Positions 16,607-26,268 of a stretch of DNA of 57,228 nucleotides are shown in pieces. The DNA lies in assembly GCA_016744675.1 (NCBI GenBank), contig JADGDX010000002.1:1-57228 (forward strand). The letters are read 5' to 3'. The position numbers were made by a program, and so were the translations under genes. The notes beneath the pieces were generated by a model. It did no database searches. It saw only the letters and a list, made by a program, of their open reading frames with translations, and was not told where the DNA came from. Source of the DNA: Desulfuromusa sp. Lineage in GTDB: Bacteria > Desulfobacterota > Desulfuromonadia > Desulfuromonadales > Geopsychrobacteraceae. The stretch's first letter is position 1. Every line of letters starts with the position of its first letter.

Positions 16607-17124
16607 AAAGCCTCCAATGACATCAGAACCATATTGACATCAAGAAGGGAGCGATCTTCAAAACGAGGCTTCACCCGCATAGATTTCACCTGAATACCTC
16701 CACTTCGATATTCAACGGCATGTAACAATTGAACCAGTTGCAATAGCGACATTCTATCGAGACGAATTTCTACTAACTGCTGACGAAATGCCCCTTGCGT
16801 CGTTGCTGGTTGAGGACGCATAGACAAAAGTTGCTCCCGTACACCATTTTTTTCTGTGAGGCTTTCAACTCGAGTAAAAAGAGGTCGATTCCCCCTTTTG
16901 GGAGTACCTACATCGGCAAGTTGTAGCCGTAGTTGGCTAATCTGTTCACTCATTGCTTCGACCCTGCTCAGACTTTGTCGATGAGCTTTGATCTTCCGAT
17001 CAAGTGTGCTCATTGTGTCTAAGTATGGCTGAAGCAAAGCAAACCAGATAAATACCAACATCACAACGATGAGACCGGCAACAACAACCGTTTTTTCTCT
17101 TTGGGAAAGGTGCTTCGTCATCAC
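16603..17124 (-). CDS. gspM: Type II secretion protein GspM
   Basis: The 173-residue GspM is a bitopic inner-membrane protein that pairs with GspL. A cytoplasmic stub (LSQREKTVVV) precedes a membrane helix (about 13-33), followed by a coiled-coil region (about 35-70, SLSRVEAMSEQISQLRLQL) and a ferredoxin-like periplasmic domain. The gene overlaps gspL and gspN by 4 bases each, so translation is coupled. Confidence 0.85.
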   Translation of the reverse strand: MMTKHLSQREKTVVVAGLIVVMLVFIWFALLQPYLDTMSTLDRKIKAHRQSLSRVEAMSEQISQLRLQLADVGTPKRGNRPLFTRVESLTEKNGVREQLLSMRPQPATTQGAFRQQLVEIRLDRMSLLQLVQLLHAVEYRSGGIQVKSMRVKPRFEDRSLLDVNMVLMSLEAL

Positions 17125-18506
17125 TCTTTCCCCCTGTTAAAGCTTAGTTGCATTTCAAAATCCACCTGGCTACTATCTGATGCTAGCTTAGCGTCAATAA
17201 TTTCGATATGGCTAAACAGATAGTTCCCTCTTAGCTTTTTGGCAATCTGATCAACGGCCTCAAAGGAATCAGCATTGCCAGACAGGCGGGCTCCATCATT
17301 CGTATAATTGAACTCTTGTAAATCGACGCGAATCCCACGATCAATACCACTAGAGAGTCCCTGTAAAACAGCTGCGGCTCCATGACCACCAAGACCAAAG
17401 AGCTGTACTTGTTTCCGCAGGTCTTTAAGCTGACCTTCTAGCTGCAATGGGACATCAACTATCGCTGCATCCGCCGGCATAACCTGCTTAAAAACACCGA
17501 CCATCTGTTGTTTTAATCGCTGTTCCTCTCGATTTTTTTGGAGGTAACCTAGATGCATTGTTAATGCCCCGCCAATAACGACAAGGCATAAAAACAATGC
17601 GACTGCAACAAGCTTAGTGCGAAAAATTTCCAACTGCCCTCGTGCAGCAAATTCACCTTGGCGAAAATTTAATTGCCCGTGGTTTTTGACATCTCTCATT
17701 TCAGCCAAAGCCAAAAGCGCCGCCGGGGCCATTTCGCAACTCACTTCTTCGCCAAAGATATCCTCCGCTGGAGTTAAAATAGTCCGATTGGTTTTATATA
17801 GGATTATCAGCAGCTCTTCGGTCACTCCTGCCCCTGTGACCCACAGGGGCAGGCCTTCATGACCAATTGTATTTTCTAATTGACTGACTTGATTCGCTAT
17901 AAAATCAAAGATTTCTTCCTCGCTCAGTTCGCTGGTTCCCGGCAACAGGCGATAATCGCGAATCATGCCATCATAAACGAGAGCGACGACAACTTCGAGG
18001 CGACGGCAATAAACAAGTATACCATCGGTTTTTCCAAGAATCGGAAGGAGTGCAAATGGAAAGAGGTCAATCCGCCTAGGATTTTGTTCAGGATCGGGGA
18101 AATGTTTTAAAAGCTCATCAACTTCACGTTTATTGACAACAACGGAGTCAACTTCGTAATCGTCTTCTCGAGCTCGCGGAGGAAGAAATGAAATTGAATG
18201 CTCTTCAACCGAAATCGGCAATTGAGATTTTAATTCTAGCGGGAGAGCCGCCTCGATTTTATTCTTTTCACGAAAAGGAAAACGTAATCGACGAAACAAA
18301 CCCACCCGACAAGGAAGTGCCGTAACCAGCCGATCCCCCAGAGAGATTTTTCCACCAAGCATCTCTTTAATCGCTGATGCTGCTGCTTCTGGGGTGTCGT
18401 AGTTGCGTTTATCAAGTTCGATATCAATTTTCCCCGGAGTTTCAGTCAAAATAGCAACTCTGACATCTGTCCCTTCCAGATCGATACCGATAAAACGTTT
18501 AGACAT
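17121..18506 (-). CDS. gspL: Type II secretion protein GspL
   Basis: The 461-residue protein links the ATPase GspE to the membrane platform. The first 250 residues form an actin-like (PilM-type) cytoplasmic domain beginning MSKRFIGIDLEGTDVRVAIL. One membrane helix lies at about 298-320 (LVAVALFLCLVVIGGALTM), followed by a coiled coil and a PilN-like ferredoxin fold (LQEFNYTNDGARLSGNADSFEAV). The start lies 4 bases after gspK, in the same operon. Confidence 0.88.
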   Translation of the reverse strand: MSKRFIGIDLEGTDVRVAILTETPGKIDIELDKRNYDTPEAAASAIKEMLGGKISLGDRLVTALPCRVGLFRRLRFPFREKNKIEAALPLELKSQLPISVEEHSISFLPPRAREDDYEVDSVVVNKREVDELLKHFPDPEQNPRRIDLFPFALLPILGKTDGILVYCRRLEVVVALVYDGMIRDYRLLPGTSELSEEEIFDFIANQVSQLENTIGHEGLPLWVTGAGVTEELLIILYKTNRTILTPAEDIFGEEVSCEMAPAALLALAEMRDVKNHGQLNFRQGEFAARGQLEIFRTKLVAVALFLCLVVIGGALTMHLGYLQKNREEQRLKQQMVGVFKQVMPADAAIVDVPLQLEGQLKDLRKQVQLFGLGGHGAAAVLQGLSSGIDRGIRVDLQEFNYTNDGARLSGNADSFEAVDQIAKKLRGNYLFSHIEIIDAKLASDSSQVDFEMQLSFNRGKE

Positions 18507-18510
18507 AGCT

Positions 18511-19458
18511 TCATTCCACCTTAAGGCTTAGAAGTTCATTCTCTTGCTTAGAGACAATAGCATTTGCATAACGACTGCCCTGATTAACCCGTCCACGACT
18601 TGCCACTTGGTATATCTGTCCCGATACGCCAATTGAATTCTGTAGCCAGGCAGCTGGCCAACGCTCACCAATTCCCTCGGCAAAGGCAAGATCCTGCAGC
18701 TTCTCATAGGGAGAATGCTGCCGATAGTCAACAATAGCAGCAATATCTAGTGGATCAAAAACAATCACCACATGCCCTTCAGCAGCAGAAAACTGCCAAG
18801 CAGTTAAAACCGTAGCAGATGCGGTATTTAGATTGATCTGTTCATCACCAACAACCCTGAGATAAGGCTTTAATTTTTCAAAACGTTCTCGATCAAACCC
18901 CTTGATCAGTGTCAACTCATCGATCGTTGTCAGTTTTCGTCCCCGCCTTTGATATGGTGGGGACAAGCTAGCGTAGTAAGGATCATCAGGTGATGGTCTG
19001 TTTTTGTCCTGATTAAACCAATAAACCAATGAATCAGCCAATTCTTGCGCCTGCAACCTATCCACTAGCAGAATATCTTCACATAGTGCAACAAAGCGGT
19101 GGTAACCCGGCAAAGGGTTGCCGCGATTATCGGCTACATAGTTAATGTTCATGCGGCCCGTCAAATCGGTGATAGAGATACTGACATCACCATCTCCTGC
19201 GGGGATATTGGCCAACGGGCTCCCCCAGAACTCAGAAGGATGATCAAATTTGTTTTTATCTTCTTGAAGAATCTTCCGTGCCGCTTCAACCCCACCCCGA
19301 GCCAAAGAATAAGCCTTGGTTCGGTCACGAAACGTTTCGACTGCACGCAGATCAACCAAAGTGGAAAAGGAGAATTCAATCACCAGCGCGCTCAACAAAG
19401 CAACAACAATCAAAACCAGAAGCAAGGCCATCCCTCGCTGATTATTCAGGCTCTTCAT
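18511..19458 (-). CDS. gspK: Minor pseudopilin GspK
   Basis: The 315-residue protein is the large tip pseudopilin. A short basic leader ends in QRG, followed by the hydrophobic helix MALLLVLIVVALLSALVIEFSF, the prepilin peptidase site. As is usual for GspK, there is no Glu at mature position 5. A helical insertion domain follows (SLVYWFNQDKNRPSPDDPYY), with TTIDELTLIKGFD and the TASATVLTAW region typical of the family. It overlaps gspJ by 4 bases. Confidence 0.9.
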   Translation of the reverse strand: MKSLNNQRGMALLLVLIVVALLSALVIEFSFSTLVDLRAVETFRDRTKAYSLARGGVEAARKILQEDKNKFDHPSEFWGSPLANIPAGDGDVSISITDLTGRMNINYVADNRGNPLPGYHRFVALCEDILLVDRLQAQELADSLVYWFNQDKNRPSPDDPYYASLSPPYQRRGRKLTTIDELTLIKGFDRERFEKLKPYLRVVGDEQINLNTASATVLTAWQFSAAEGHVVIVFDPLDIAAIVDYRQHSPYEKLQDLAFAEGIGERWPAAWLQNSIGVSGQIYQVASRGRVNQGSRYANAIVSKQENELLSLKVE

Positions 19459-20045
19459 CCACTCACCTGAGACAACACAAAGCTGCTGCGAAACGGGATC
19501 AATCGTCCATCACTTTTAAATTCCAGTGTAATTTCTACTATTCTCGGTGGTTTTACCCCTGACCAGTTTTCTTGCCAATGCCCCTGTGAAAAGTATCGAA
19601 TCTGAAACGTTTCCAAATCTTTTAGAAAAGGAAGCGGAACAGACGCCGCAAAGTCGACCAGCAACACCTGCTCACTACGCGACAAGACAGCTGATTCTTC
19701 ATCCTCGCTGAGTTCATATCGGACACGTGAAATCCCCCCATGCTGTTGTAACAATGGGGAAACAAGTTCGGTATTAAACTCTATAAAAACATCTCCGTTT
19801 CGGGTTTCTCCTGAGAGAAACACCGCCCTGCCATCAACAGAAGATCCTCTCAGACTGCTTAACTCTCCACCAATTCGATCAAAAAAAATCCGGGCTTGAT
19901 GGTATAAATCCCCTTCTCTCTCAAGACGATTTCGGGCCTGACTGACAGAGCTAAAAATCCCGTACACGCTGCTTAATACTAAAGCACCAATAAAAATGGC
20001 CAGAAGAACCTCGATCAGAGTAAAACCCTGTGAGCTCTTCCTCAT
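19455..20045 (-). CDS. gspJ: Minor pseudopilin GspJ
   Basis: The 196-residue protein starts with the type IV prepilin-like leader MRKSSQG followed by FTLIEVLLAIFIGALVL, with Glu at mature position 5. The rest is a beta-rich globular domain. GspJ forms the pseudopilus tip with GspI and GspK. Both ends overlap neighbours by 4 bases. Confidence 0.9.
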   Translation of the reverse strand: MRKSSQGFTLIEVLLAIFIGALVLSSVYGIFSSVSQARNRLEREGDLYHQARIFFDRIGGELSSLRGSSVDGRAVFLSGETRNGDVFIEFNTELVSPLLQQHGGISRVRYELSEDEESAVLSRSEQVLLVDFAASVPLPFLKDLETFQIRYFSQGHWQENWSGVKPPRIVEITLEFKSDGRLIPFRSSFVLSQVSG

Positions 20046-20434
20046 TTCGCTACTCCCACAGGAAGAAAAGAAACTAACTGAACCTGCTCATTTTTATCCG
20101 TGTCACCCCAGAGAACGACAACTGTCACCTGTTTCACCTGACTGATCAAAGTGTCCTGGTAACTAATCTGCCAACGAAAATCGTCAAACGGCTCACCAAA
20201 CTCTTCCTCTTGGGGCTCCCAGCCCAATTGTGTGGTTCTGGTTCCAGCTTCTTGTTCACTCATCAACTGCTGAGCCAGAAGAGTCGCTCGGGTTAATTTC
20301 TGAATCTTACCTTGAACCAGAATAGAGCGATTCGACAACCCCAGTAAAGACACCATGGCAATCGCAACAATTGCTAGGGCAATCATCACCTCAAGCAAAG
20401 AAAAACCTTTATTGCACTGTCGTATGCTCAGCAT
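20042..20434 (-). CDS. gspI: Minor pseudopilin GspI
   Basis: The 130-residue protein has the prepilin signal IRQCNKG followed by FSLLEVMIALAIVAIAMVSLLG (Glu5 present) and a small C-terminal domain. Length and position between gspH and gspJ fit GspI, the core of the tip complex. The start lies 26 bases inside the end of gspH. Confidence 0.9.
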   Translation of the reverse strand: MLSIRQCNKGFSLLEVMIALAIVAIAMVSLLGLSNRSILVQGKIQKLTRATLLAQQLMSEQEAGTRTTQLGWEPQEEEFGEPFDDFRWQISYQDTLISQVKQVTVVVLWGDTDKNEQVQLVSFLPVGVAK

Positions 20435-20927
20435 CGATAGTCACCGATCCAGTCAATGGTGAAAAGGCAAGTTGAACTTCCTCACCATCTCCTTTTTGCA
20501 CCATAACTTGTGTCTGCTCCATCCAACCAAGAGGAAAGACTCGGACTGAAACTTGTCCCGTACGAAATGTCCCTTTCCCCCCTACTTCAACCTTCTTTAG
20601 CTTCAAGGGTGACAATTCCATCTCGCGGCCAAAAGGTTCTTTTTCAACTGCGCCAAAACGTGACCGCAAACGGAAGGTCCGCAAGCTGTTGTCATTTATA
20701 TCAAACATCAATACGTGTTCATCTCGCGTCAATGTTGCCTCATTATATAATTGCTTGACGATTCCAGTGATGCGTCGCAATTTCAACCGCTCATCCCCTT
20801 CCCCTCGATCAGCCAACAATGGCAGGCTAATCAAACTGGCCAGAGACAGAACAACAATAACAACCATCAACTCGATCAGGGTAAAACCTGAGCGATTATT
20901 CAAGGTTCCAGTTGGCAACATCGGCAT
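20409..20927 (-). CDS. gspH: Minor pseudopilin GspH
   Basis: The protein has the prepilin cleavage site and helix GFTLIELMVVIVVLSLASLISLP and a beta-rich C-terminal domain, and matches GspH in position and size (172 residues from the chosen start). The ATG at 20927 was chosen because AAGG lies 5 bases upstream and gives a 14-residue leader ending in NNRSG. Upstream in-frame starts would lie deep inside gspG, and a TTG right at the gspG stop is a further option. It overlaps gspG by about 30 bases. Confidence 0.82.
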   Translation of the reverse strand: MPMLPTGTLNNRSGFTLIELMVVIVVLSLASLISLPLLADRGEGDERLKLRRITGIVKQLYNEATLTRDEHVLMFDINDNSLRTFRLRSRFGAVEKEPFGREMELSPLKLKKVEVGGKGTFRTGQVSVRVFPLGWMEQTQVMVQKGDGEEVQLAFSPLTGSVTIDAEHTTVQ

Positions 20928-21333
20928 TGTCGCCTTCACCACCCGATTCACCATCAGGCCCATAGGAAAAGAGATCAAGATCACCGTGAACCCCGGGACT
21001 CAAATATAAATAAGACTGTCCCCAAGGATCGAGAGGAATTTTCCTGATATAGCCACCGTCCTTATAACGATTTGGGATTCGCCCAACCGTTGGCTTCGTC
21101 ACCAGAGCCTTTAACCCCTGCTCAGTCGTAGGGTAAAACCCATTCTCCAGTTTGAAGAGACCCAGTGCTTCCTCAAAACTCCGTATTTGTGTTGCTGCCG
21201 CTGTTCGTCTCGCCTTGTCAGGTTCATCCAGCAAACGCGGAACAACGATAGCGGCGAGAATTCCAAGGATAACGACAACAACCATAATTTCGATCAGAGT
21301 GAAGCCACGCTGATTCTGACAATCTAATTTCAT
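20896..21333 (-). CDS. gspG: Major pseudopilin GspG
   Basis: GspG forms the shaft of the pseudopilus. The 145-residue protein starts MKLDCQNQRG, followed by FTLIEIMVVVVILGILAAIVVPRL (Glu5 present), then the highly conserved core FKLENGFYPTTEQGLKALV, RKIPLDPWGQSYLYLSPG and the calcium-site region FSYGPDGESGGEG. The ATG at 21333 has AAGGAG exactly 6 bases upstream; the longer frame starting 18 bases earlier overlaps that site. Confidence 0.95.
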   Translation of the reverse strand: MKLDCQNQRGFTLIEIMVVVVILGILAAIVVPRLLDEPDKARRTAAATQIRSFEEALGLFKLENGFYPTTEQGLKALVTKPTVGRIPNRYKDGGYIRKIPLDPWGQSYLYLSPGVHGDLDLFSYGPDGESGGEGDNADVANWNLE

Positions 21334-21366
21334 CCATAACTCCTTGGGCACCCGCGCCCTTTATCG

Positions 21367-22575
21367 CTATCCCATTCCTTGGCTAGCTTGAAAAATCGGT
21401 AATAAAATAGCAAGAACGATGAAACCGACAACAGTTCCCATCACTAAAATCATTAATGGCTCCAGTAACGCCATCAAACCATTCAAGCGAGTTTGTACCT
21501 GATGCTCATAGATTTCAGCGACTTTGAATAACATTCCCTCCAAGTCCCCACTCCGCTCACCAACGGCGGCCATCTGAGGCAACATTTCGGGGAAGACTCC
21601 GGCGTCATGGAGAGGTTCGGACAACCCAGCCCCCTCAGTCACCTTTTCCCTGACCACCTCAATCGCCCTCTGAAGGTAATTATTCCCCAGCAAATTCTGA
21701 ACAATCTCCAAAGCAACCAATAACGGCACACCACTATGCAGCAAGGTTGCCGTTGTTCTGGCAAAACGAGCCGTGGCATTTTGCAGAGCCAGTGTCCCAA
21801 TAAAAGGGAGTCGGTATTTATTTTGATCAAACCAGAGGCGCCCTTTTGCCGTCAGTGAAAAGCGCCGGAAACTAAAAGCACAAGCAAGAATGACAAGAAG
21901 CAATAACCACCAATACGTTGCCAGAAAGCGACTGAATGACATCAACAACAGGGTCGGAAATGGCAGGGTTTGCTCCAGATCCTCCAGCATTCGAGTAATT
22001 TTCGGCACGACAAACGTCATCAAAAAGAAAAGAACGCCTGTGCCAACCAAAAACATCAGCAAGGGATAAGTCAGTGCCGCTTTTACCTGAGAGTTAAAAC
22101 GGGCCTGTTCATCAGTAAATTCTGCGAGCTGCAGTAATACTTTATCAAGGGTTCCACTCGCCTCACCAACCCGAACCATATTGGTATAAAGTGGCGAAAA
22201 AACAGTTGGGTGAGCCTGAAGGGCGGCATGCAGGGCGGTTCCTTGAAGAACATCGTCACGTACTCGGGTCAGCACTGAACCAAGAGACCCTTGAGTTTGC
22301 TGCTCTGCAACCATGACCAGCGCCTCATCAAGAGGCATTCCAGCGGTCAACATCGTTGCTAGCTGACGGGTGGCGACCCCTAACTGAATGGCACTAACAC
22401 GACGGAAAAATGCGCGTTGAGCTACGCCCACCGTATTGCCAGCGGTCGCAAGCCGGGTGGGAAATAAGCCCTGCCCTCGCAACTTACGGCTAGCAGCTTT
22501 CTGACTCAGAGCTTCAACAACACCACGTTGCTTTCTTCCCTGAGCATCAAACGCACTGTACTCATAAAGAGCCAC
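21367..22575 (-). CDS. gspF: Type II secretion inner-membrane protein GspF
   Basis: The 402-residue platform protein has the N-terminal YEYSAFDAQGRKQRGVVEA and two homologous cytoplasmic helical domains (about 70-165 and 270-365), each ending in membrane helices (YPLLMFLVGTGVLFFLMTFVVPKI, LLLLVILACAFSF and a final LEPLMILVMGTVVGFIVLAILLPIF). It organises the pseudopilus assembly platform with GspE and GspL. It starts 3 bases after gspE. Confidence 0.94.
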   Translation of the reverse strand: MALYEYSAFDAQGRKQRGVVEALSQKAASRKLRGQGLFPTRLATAGNTVGVAQRAFFRRVSAIQLGVATRQLATMLTAGMPLDEALVMVAEQQTQGSLGSVLTRVRDDVLQGTALHAALQAHPTVFSPLYTNMVRVGEASGTLDKVLLQLAEFTDEQARFNSQVKAALTYPLLMFLVGTGVLFFLMTFVVPKITRMLEDLEQTLPFPTLLLMSFSRFLATYWWLLLLVILACAFSFRRFSLTAKGRLWFDQNKYRLPFIGTLALQNATARFARTTATLLHSGVPLLVALEIVQNLLGNNYLQRAIEVVREKVTEGAGLSEPLHDAGVFPEMLPQMAAVGERSGDLEGMLFKVAEIYEHQVQTRLNGLMALLEPLMILVMGTVVGFIVLAILLPIFQASQGMG

Positions 22576-22578
22576 CGC

Positions 22579-24273
22579 TTAGCCCCCCTCCTGAGTCACC
22601 CGCAATATTTCCTCAACAGTCGTCTGCCCTGCCAAAACCTTGTCAAGCCCTGCCTGACGAAGGGGGCGCATTCCCATTTTCAGTGCTTGCTGACGAATTG
22701 TTGCCGCATCTGCGTTACTAGTCACCAAATGACGAATAGGATCAGTTACTTCGAGAAGTTCGTATAACCCGGTTCGACCTAGATAACCGACATTCATACA
22801 ATGGCTGCAGCCTCGTCCCCGATAAAAAATGGCCCGTTCAGGCACCACAATATCATCAAAAAGTTCAGCAAGTATTTTCTTATCAGGCTGGTAACTAACC
22901 CGGCAGTGTGGGCAAATCGTCCGTACCAGTCGCTGTGCTAAAACGCCAACAAGAGCCGAAGCGGCGAGAAAGGGTTCGACACCCATTTCGACAAGGCGTG
23001 CCAATGCTCCTGCTGAATCATTCGTATGCAAAGTTGAAAAAACCAGGTGTCCCGTTAACGCCGCCTGAACCGCGATCTTAGCTGTTTCACTATCACGAAT
23101 TTCACCAACCATGATCACATCAGGATCTTGACGTAAGATTGACCGTAGCCCTTGGGCAAAAGTCAGGTCAATTTTTGAGTTGACCTGAATTTGACCGACA
23201 CCAGAAAGTTGATATTCGATAGGGTCTTCAACCGTAATGATATTTTGTTTCTGAGAATTTATTGCCATCAATGCAGAGTAAAGAGTTGAAGTTTTTCCTG
23301 CTCCAGTTGGTCCTGTCACCAGAAAAATTCCATGACTTTTTTGAATCATGTTTTTAATCTGGGGGAGCATATCGTCATCAATCCCGATATCCCCAAGCCC
23401 CATCATCCCTGAACTTTTATCCAACAAACGCAAAACAACACGCTCTCCAAAAGCTGTTGGCAGTGTCGACATACGAATGTCGGCTTGTTTTCCGGCAATC
23501 CTGATTGAAAATCGACCATCCTGAGGAAGTCGCTTTTCTGCAATATCAAGATTTGCCATGATCTTCAGTCGGGAAATGATATTCGCCAACGCGCGATAAG
23601 GAGGGCGTTGAACTTCATAAAGGATTCCGTCGACCCGATAACGAACAATCACCTCGGTTTCAAACGGTTCAATGTGGATATCACTGGCACGCTGTCGATA
23701 GGCTTGTGTCAGCAAGCCATTGACAAAACGAATAATCGGAGCTTCATCACTGGTGTCCAGAAGGTCTTCTATCAGAATCGCGTCACTCTCTTCCTGACCA
23801 ATGTCAGCAATTGAGCTATCTCCGCCTCCCGAAAGAGTTTCATAACCTTGATTAATCGCTGCGATCAATTTGTCCGGCTCTGCTAGGCATGGAATAATCC
23901 GACAACCGGTTAAAACAGAAAGATCGTTCAAAATCTGATTATTGCTGGGATCAACAACGGCCAGTCGAATGGTCTGACCGTCAATTTCTAAAGGAACCGC
24001 AAGGTTTTCTTTCGCGTAACTAATTGGAACTGTCGTCAATAAATGGAGGGCACTGGTTTTAACTTTTGGTTCTGCGACATATTCCATCCCGCTCTGCGTT
24101 GCGAGAGCTTCGGCAAGAACAACCTCAGTTGCCTCCCCTTTCTCTTTAAGAATTTCACCTAAACGCAACGAACTCGATTCTTGTTCACGCAATGCTTGAC
24201 GGACGACGTCCTCTGGAACCCCCTTATCCCGGATCAGGATCTCCCCAAGCTGCCGCCACTTCAACGGTCGCAT
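22579..24273 (-). CDS. gspE: Type II secretion ATPase GspE
   Basis: The 564-residue hexameric ATPase powers pseudopilus assembly. It has an N-terminal GspE_N domain (about 1-150), the arginine-rich N2 domain with YRQRASDIHIEPFE, the Walker A GPTGAGKTSTLYSAL (about 320), the Asp box TVEDPIEYQL, the Walker B DPDVIMVGEIRD, the His box STLHTNDSAGAL and a zinc tetracysteine (ICPHC ... CSHC) near residues 460-500. All catalytic elements are intact. It lies 3 bases after gspD. Confidence 0.96.
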   Translation of the reverse strand: MRPLKWRQLGEILIRDKGVPEDVVRQALREQESSSLRLGEILKEKGEATEVVLAEALATQSGMEYVAEPKVKTSALHLLTTVPISYAKENLAVPLEIDGQTIRLAVVDPSNNQILNDLSVLTGCRIIPCLAEPDKLIAAINQGYETLSGGGDSSIADIGQEESDAILIEDLLDTSDEAPIIRFVNGLLTQAYRQRASDIHIEPFETEVIVRYRVDGILYEVQRPPYRALANIISRLKIMANLDIAEKRLPQDGRFSIRIAGKQADIRMSTLPTAFGERVVLRLLDKSSGMMGLGDIGIDDDMLPQIKNMIQKSHGIFLVTGPTGAGKTSTLYSALMAINSQKQNIITVEDPIEYQLSGVGQIQVNSKIDLTFAQGLRSILRQDPDVIMVGEIRDSETAKIAVQAALTGHLVFSTLHTNDSAGALARLVEMGVEPFLAASALVGVLAQRLVRTICPHCRVSYQPDKKILAELFDDIVVPERAIFYRGRGCSHCMNVGYLGRTGLYELLEVTDPIRHLVTSNADAATIRQQALKMGMRPLRQAGLDKVLAGQTTVEEILRVTQEGG

Positions 24274-24276
24274 CAG

Positions 24277-26259
24277 TTATTCCTTCACCTCTAAGGCCGG
24301 TTCTGTCTGGAGCGGAGTCCCATCCACCTCAAAAATCTTTTTCACCCCTTCATCACCTTGAAACATCTCAAGGCTGGCACGATTTTCACGACTGATCTTA
24401 TCCAGATCATCACTATTTCGAATAACCCTCGGCGTAATAAAAATGAGAAGACTTGTCTTGCTTTCATTATCCGAGGTTCTTCTGAACAAACGACCAAGAA
24501 ACGGAATATCTCCCAGCAGAGGAACTTTGGTTTCAGAGCGAGTCACATTATTTTGAAACAGACCACCGAGGACAACAGTCTTCCCATCTTCAGCAACAAT
24601 GGAGTTTTGTAGTAAGCGCTTGGTGAAAGTCGGACCGACATCATCCACTTCACCAACAGAATCGGTCACGTCGCTGATCTCCTGATAAATAGTCAGTCGA
24701 ACCAAGTTTCCTTCTGTGATCTGAGGAGTAAAACGCAAAGTTAGGGCGGCATCATAGCGTTCAACCGTGTTGATGGCCTCCCCATCACTATCCTTTGTTG
24801 TCGATGTAATAATCGGCACATTGCGCCCCACAACAATTTCAGCTTCTTCATTATCTGAAGTCAGAAGCCTCGGAGCCGAAAGGACATTCACATTGGAGTC
24901 CGTTTGAGACAAGCTGATCAAGGCTGACAAAGCCGGAATAGTGACTGTTTCACCATTTAGGACTGTCGTAATCGGATTAAAAAGCCCCCCCAGCATGACG
25001 CCATCCACTGCGGCAGTCAAAGCTGAAGCACTATTTTCAATCGAACTGGTTGTATTGGTCGATCCAATAACAACGCTATCACTCCCTGTTTCGACAGCCC
25101 CTTGCAACGAGACCCCCAAATCCAGGAGAGCATCCATCGATAATTCCAAAATCAATGCCTCAACAAAAACTTGATTACGTTTGATATCCAACTGCCGGAT
25201 CAACCCTTGGATGTTTTCGTAGTCCTTCGCTGTCGCATTCACAATCAGAGCATTGGTCGGCTTATCGGCCGTTACAATGACCTCACCAAAAACAGCTTTT
25301 CCTTTAGTGTCTTTCTTGGAGGCAATATTTTTCTTTGAACCGCTGATGATCTGGTTCAGTGTCTCAGAGAGGCCCTCTGCTTCCGCGTGTTCCAGATAAT
25401 ACACATGCACCCCGGAACTCCCGACATCGACCTTTTCATCAATCATGGAAATAAGATCGACCGCTTCAGCAATAAATTTATCGTTGCCAAGAACCATCAA
25501 ACGATTCGTTCGTCCATAAGGAATCACCTGCCCAGCAACATTCTTTCGCGTTGTTGCGGTATTCTTACTTCCACGAACAGTTGTAGATGCACCCCCTTCA
25601 AGGATTTGCAAAACCAGTTCAGCAGTTTCTTCTGCCTCTGAAAATTTCAGAGGGACAATTTCCATCCGCTCACCATCCCAAGACCGATCAAGGGCAGCTA
25701 TAATTTTTGATAATCTTCTGATATTTGCTGCACTATCGGTCAATACAACAGTGTTGGTAGGGGCGTGTGCGACGACATGACTTGTTTTTGGCATCAACGG
25801 ACGAAGAATCGTATCGACAACAACCTTTGCATCCAGATTCTTTAGTTCTATCAATCGAGTAATAAATTGTTCCCCGAGGTTTCGACCATCAGAAACGGGG
25901 AGATTCTCTTCCTTTGCACTGCGAACAGACACGATCTTGTTCACCTTGCCAGAAGGGATAATTGTAAACCCTTTGACTTTCAAAACGGTCGTAAACAACC
26001 GGTAGGCTTCGTCAACCGAAACGGGCCGAGGAGAAACGACACTCACCTTGCCACGAACCGCTTCATCGTAAACAAAGTTTTTACCCGTCAACTCGCTAAT
26101 TGTTCCAATCATGTCGATTAACTCGACATTTTGAAAATCAAGTGTTACCTCAAGCTCTCCCGCCATATTCTCATTTTGCGCCGCCAGCAATTGAGACGGC
26201 AGCAAAAACAAAAGAAAAACGATCGGCAACAATATATTTATGCCGCGTTGAATCACCAC
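24277..26259 (-). CDS. gspD: Type II secretion secretin GspD
   Basis: The 660-residue outer-membrane secretin forms the exit channel. A signal peptide (about 1-27, ending QLLAA) precedes N0 (LDFQNVELIDMIGTISELTGKNFVYD), N1-N3 domains with repeats such as KTSHVVAHAPTNTVVLTDSAANIRRL, a Ser/Thr-rich constriction in N3 (about 235-255), and the secretin core with VNVLSAPRLLTSDNEEAEIVVG and VPLLGDIPFLGRLFRR. It starts with GTG; AGGAG lies 6 bases upstream, inside the end of gspC, so coupling is likely. Confidence 0.95.
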   Translation of the reverse strand: MVIQRGINILLPIVFLLFLLPSQLLAAQNENMAGELEVTLDFQNVELIDMIGTISELTGKNFVYDEAVRGKVSVVSPRPVSVDEAYRLFTTVLKVKGFTIIPSGKVNKIVSVRSAKEENLPVSDGRNLGEQFITRLIELKNLDAKVVVDTILRPLMPKTSHVVAHAPTNTVVLTDSAANIRRLSKIIAALDRSWDGERMEIVPLKFSEAEETAELVLQILEGGASTTVRGSKNTATTRKNVAGQVIPYGRTNRLMVLGNDKFIAEAVDLISMIDEKVDVGSSGVHVYYLEHAEAEGLSETLNQIISGSKKNIASKKDTKGKAVFGEVIVTADKPTNALIVNATAKDYENIQGLIRQLDIKRNQVFVEALILELSMDALLDLGVSLQGAVETGSDSVVIGSTNTTSSIENSASALTAAVDGVMLGGLFNPITTVLNGETVTIPALSALISLSQTDSNVNVLSAPRLLTSDNEEAEIVVGRNVPIITSTTKDSDGEAINTVERYDAALTLRFTPQITEGNLVRLTIYQEISDVTDSVGEVDDVGPTFTKRLLQNSIVAEDGKTVVLGGLFQNNVTRSETKVPLLGDIPFLGRLFRRTSDNESKTSLLIFITPRVIRNSDDLDKISRENRASLEMFQGDEGVKKIFEVDGTPLQTEPALEVKE

Positions 26260-26268
26260 ACCCAGCTC

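Noticed and set aside
19099..19470. 123-codon plus-strand frame opposite gspK, and similar long antisense frames at 4479-4916, 7922-8575 and 46380-46703
   Set aside because: All lie opposite well-supported genes, show no family motif and have no convincing ribosome-binding site; they are shadows of the coding strand.
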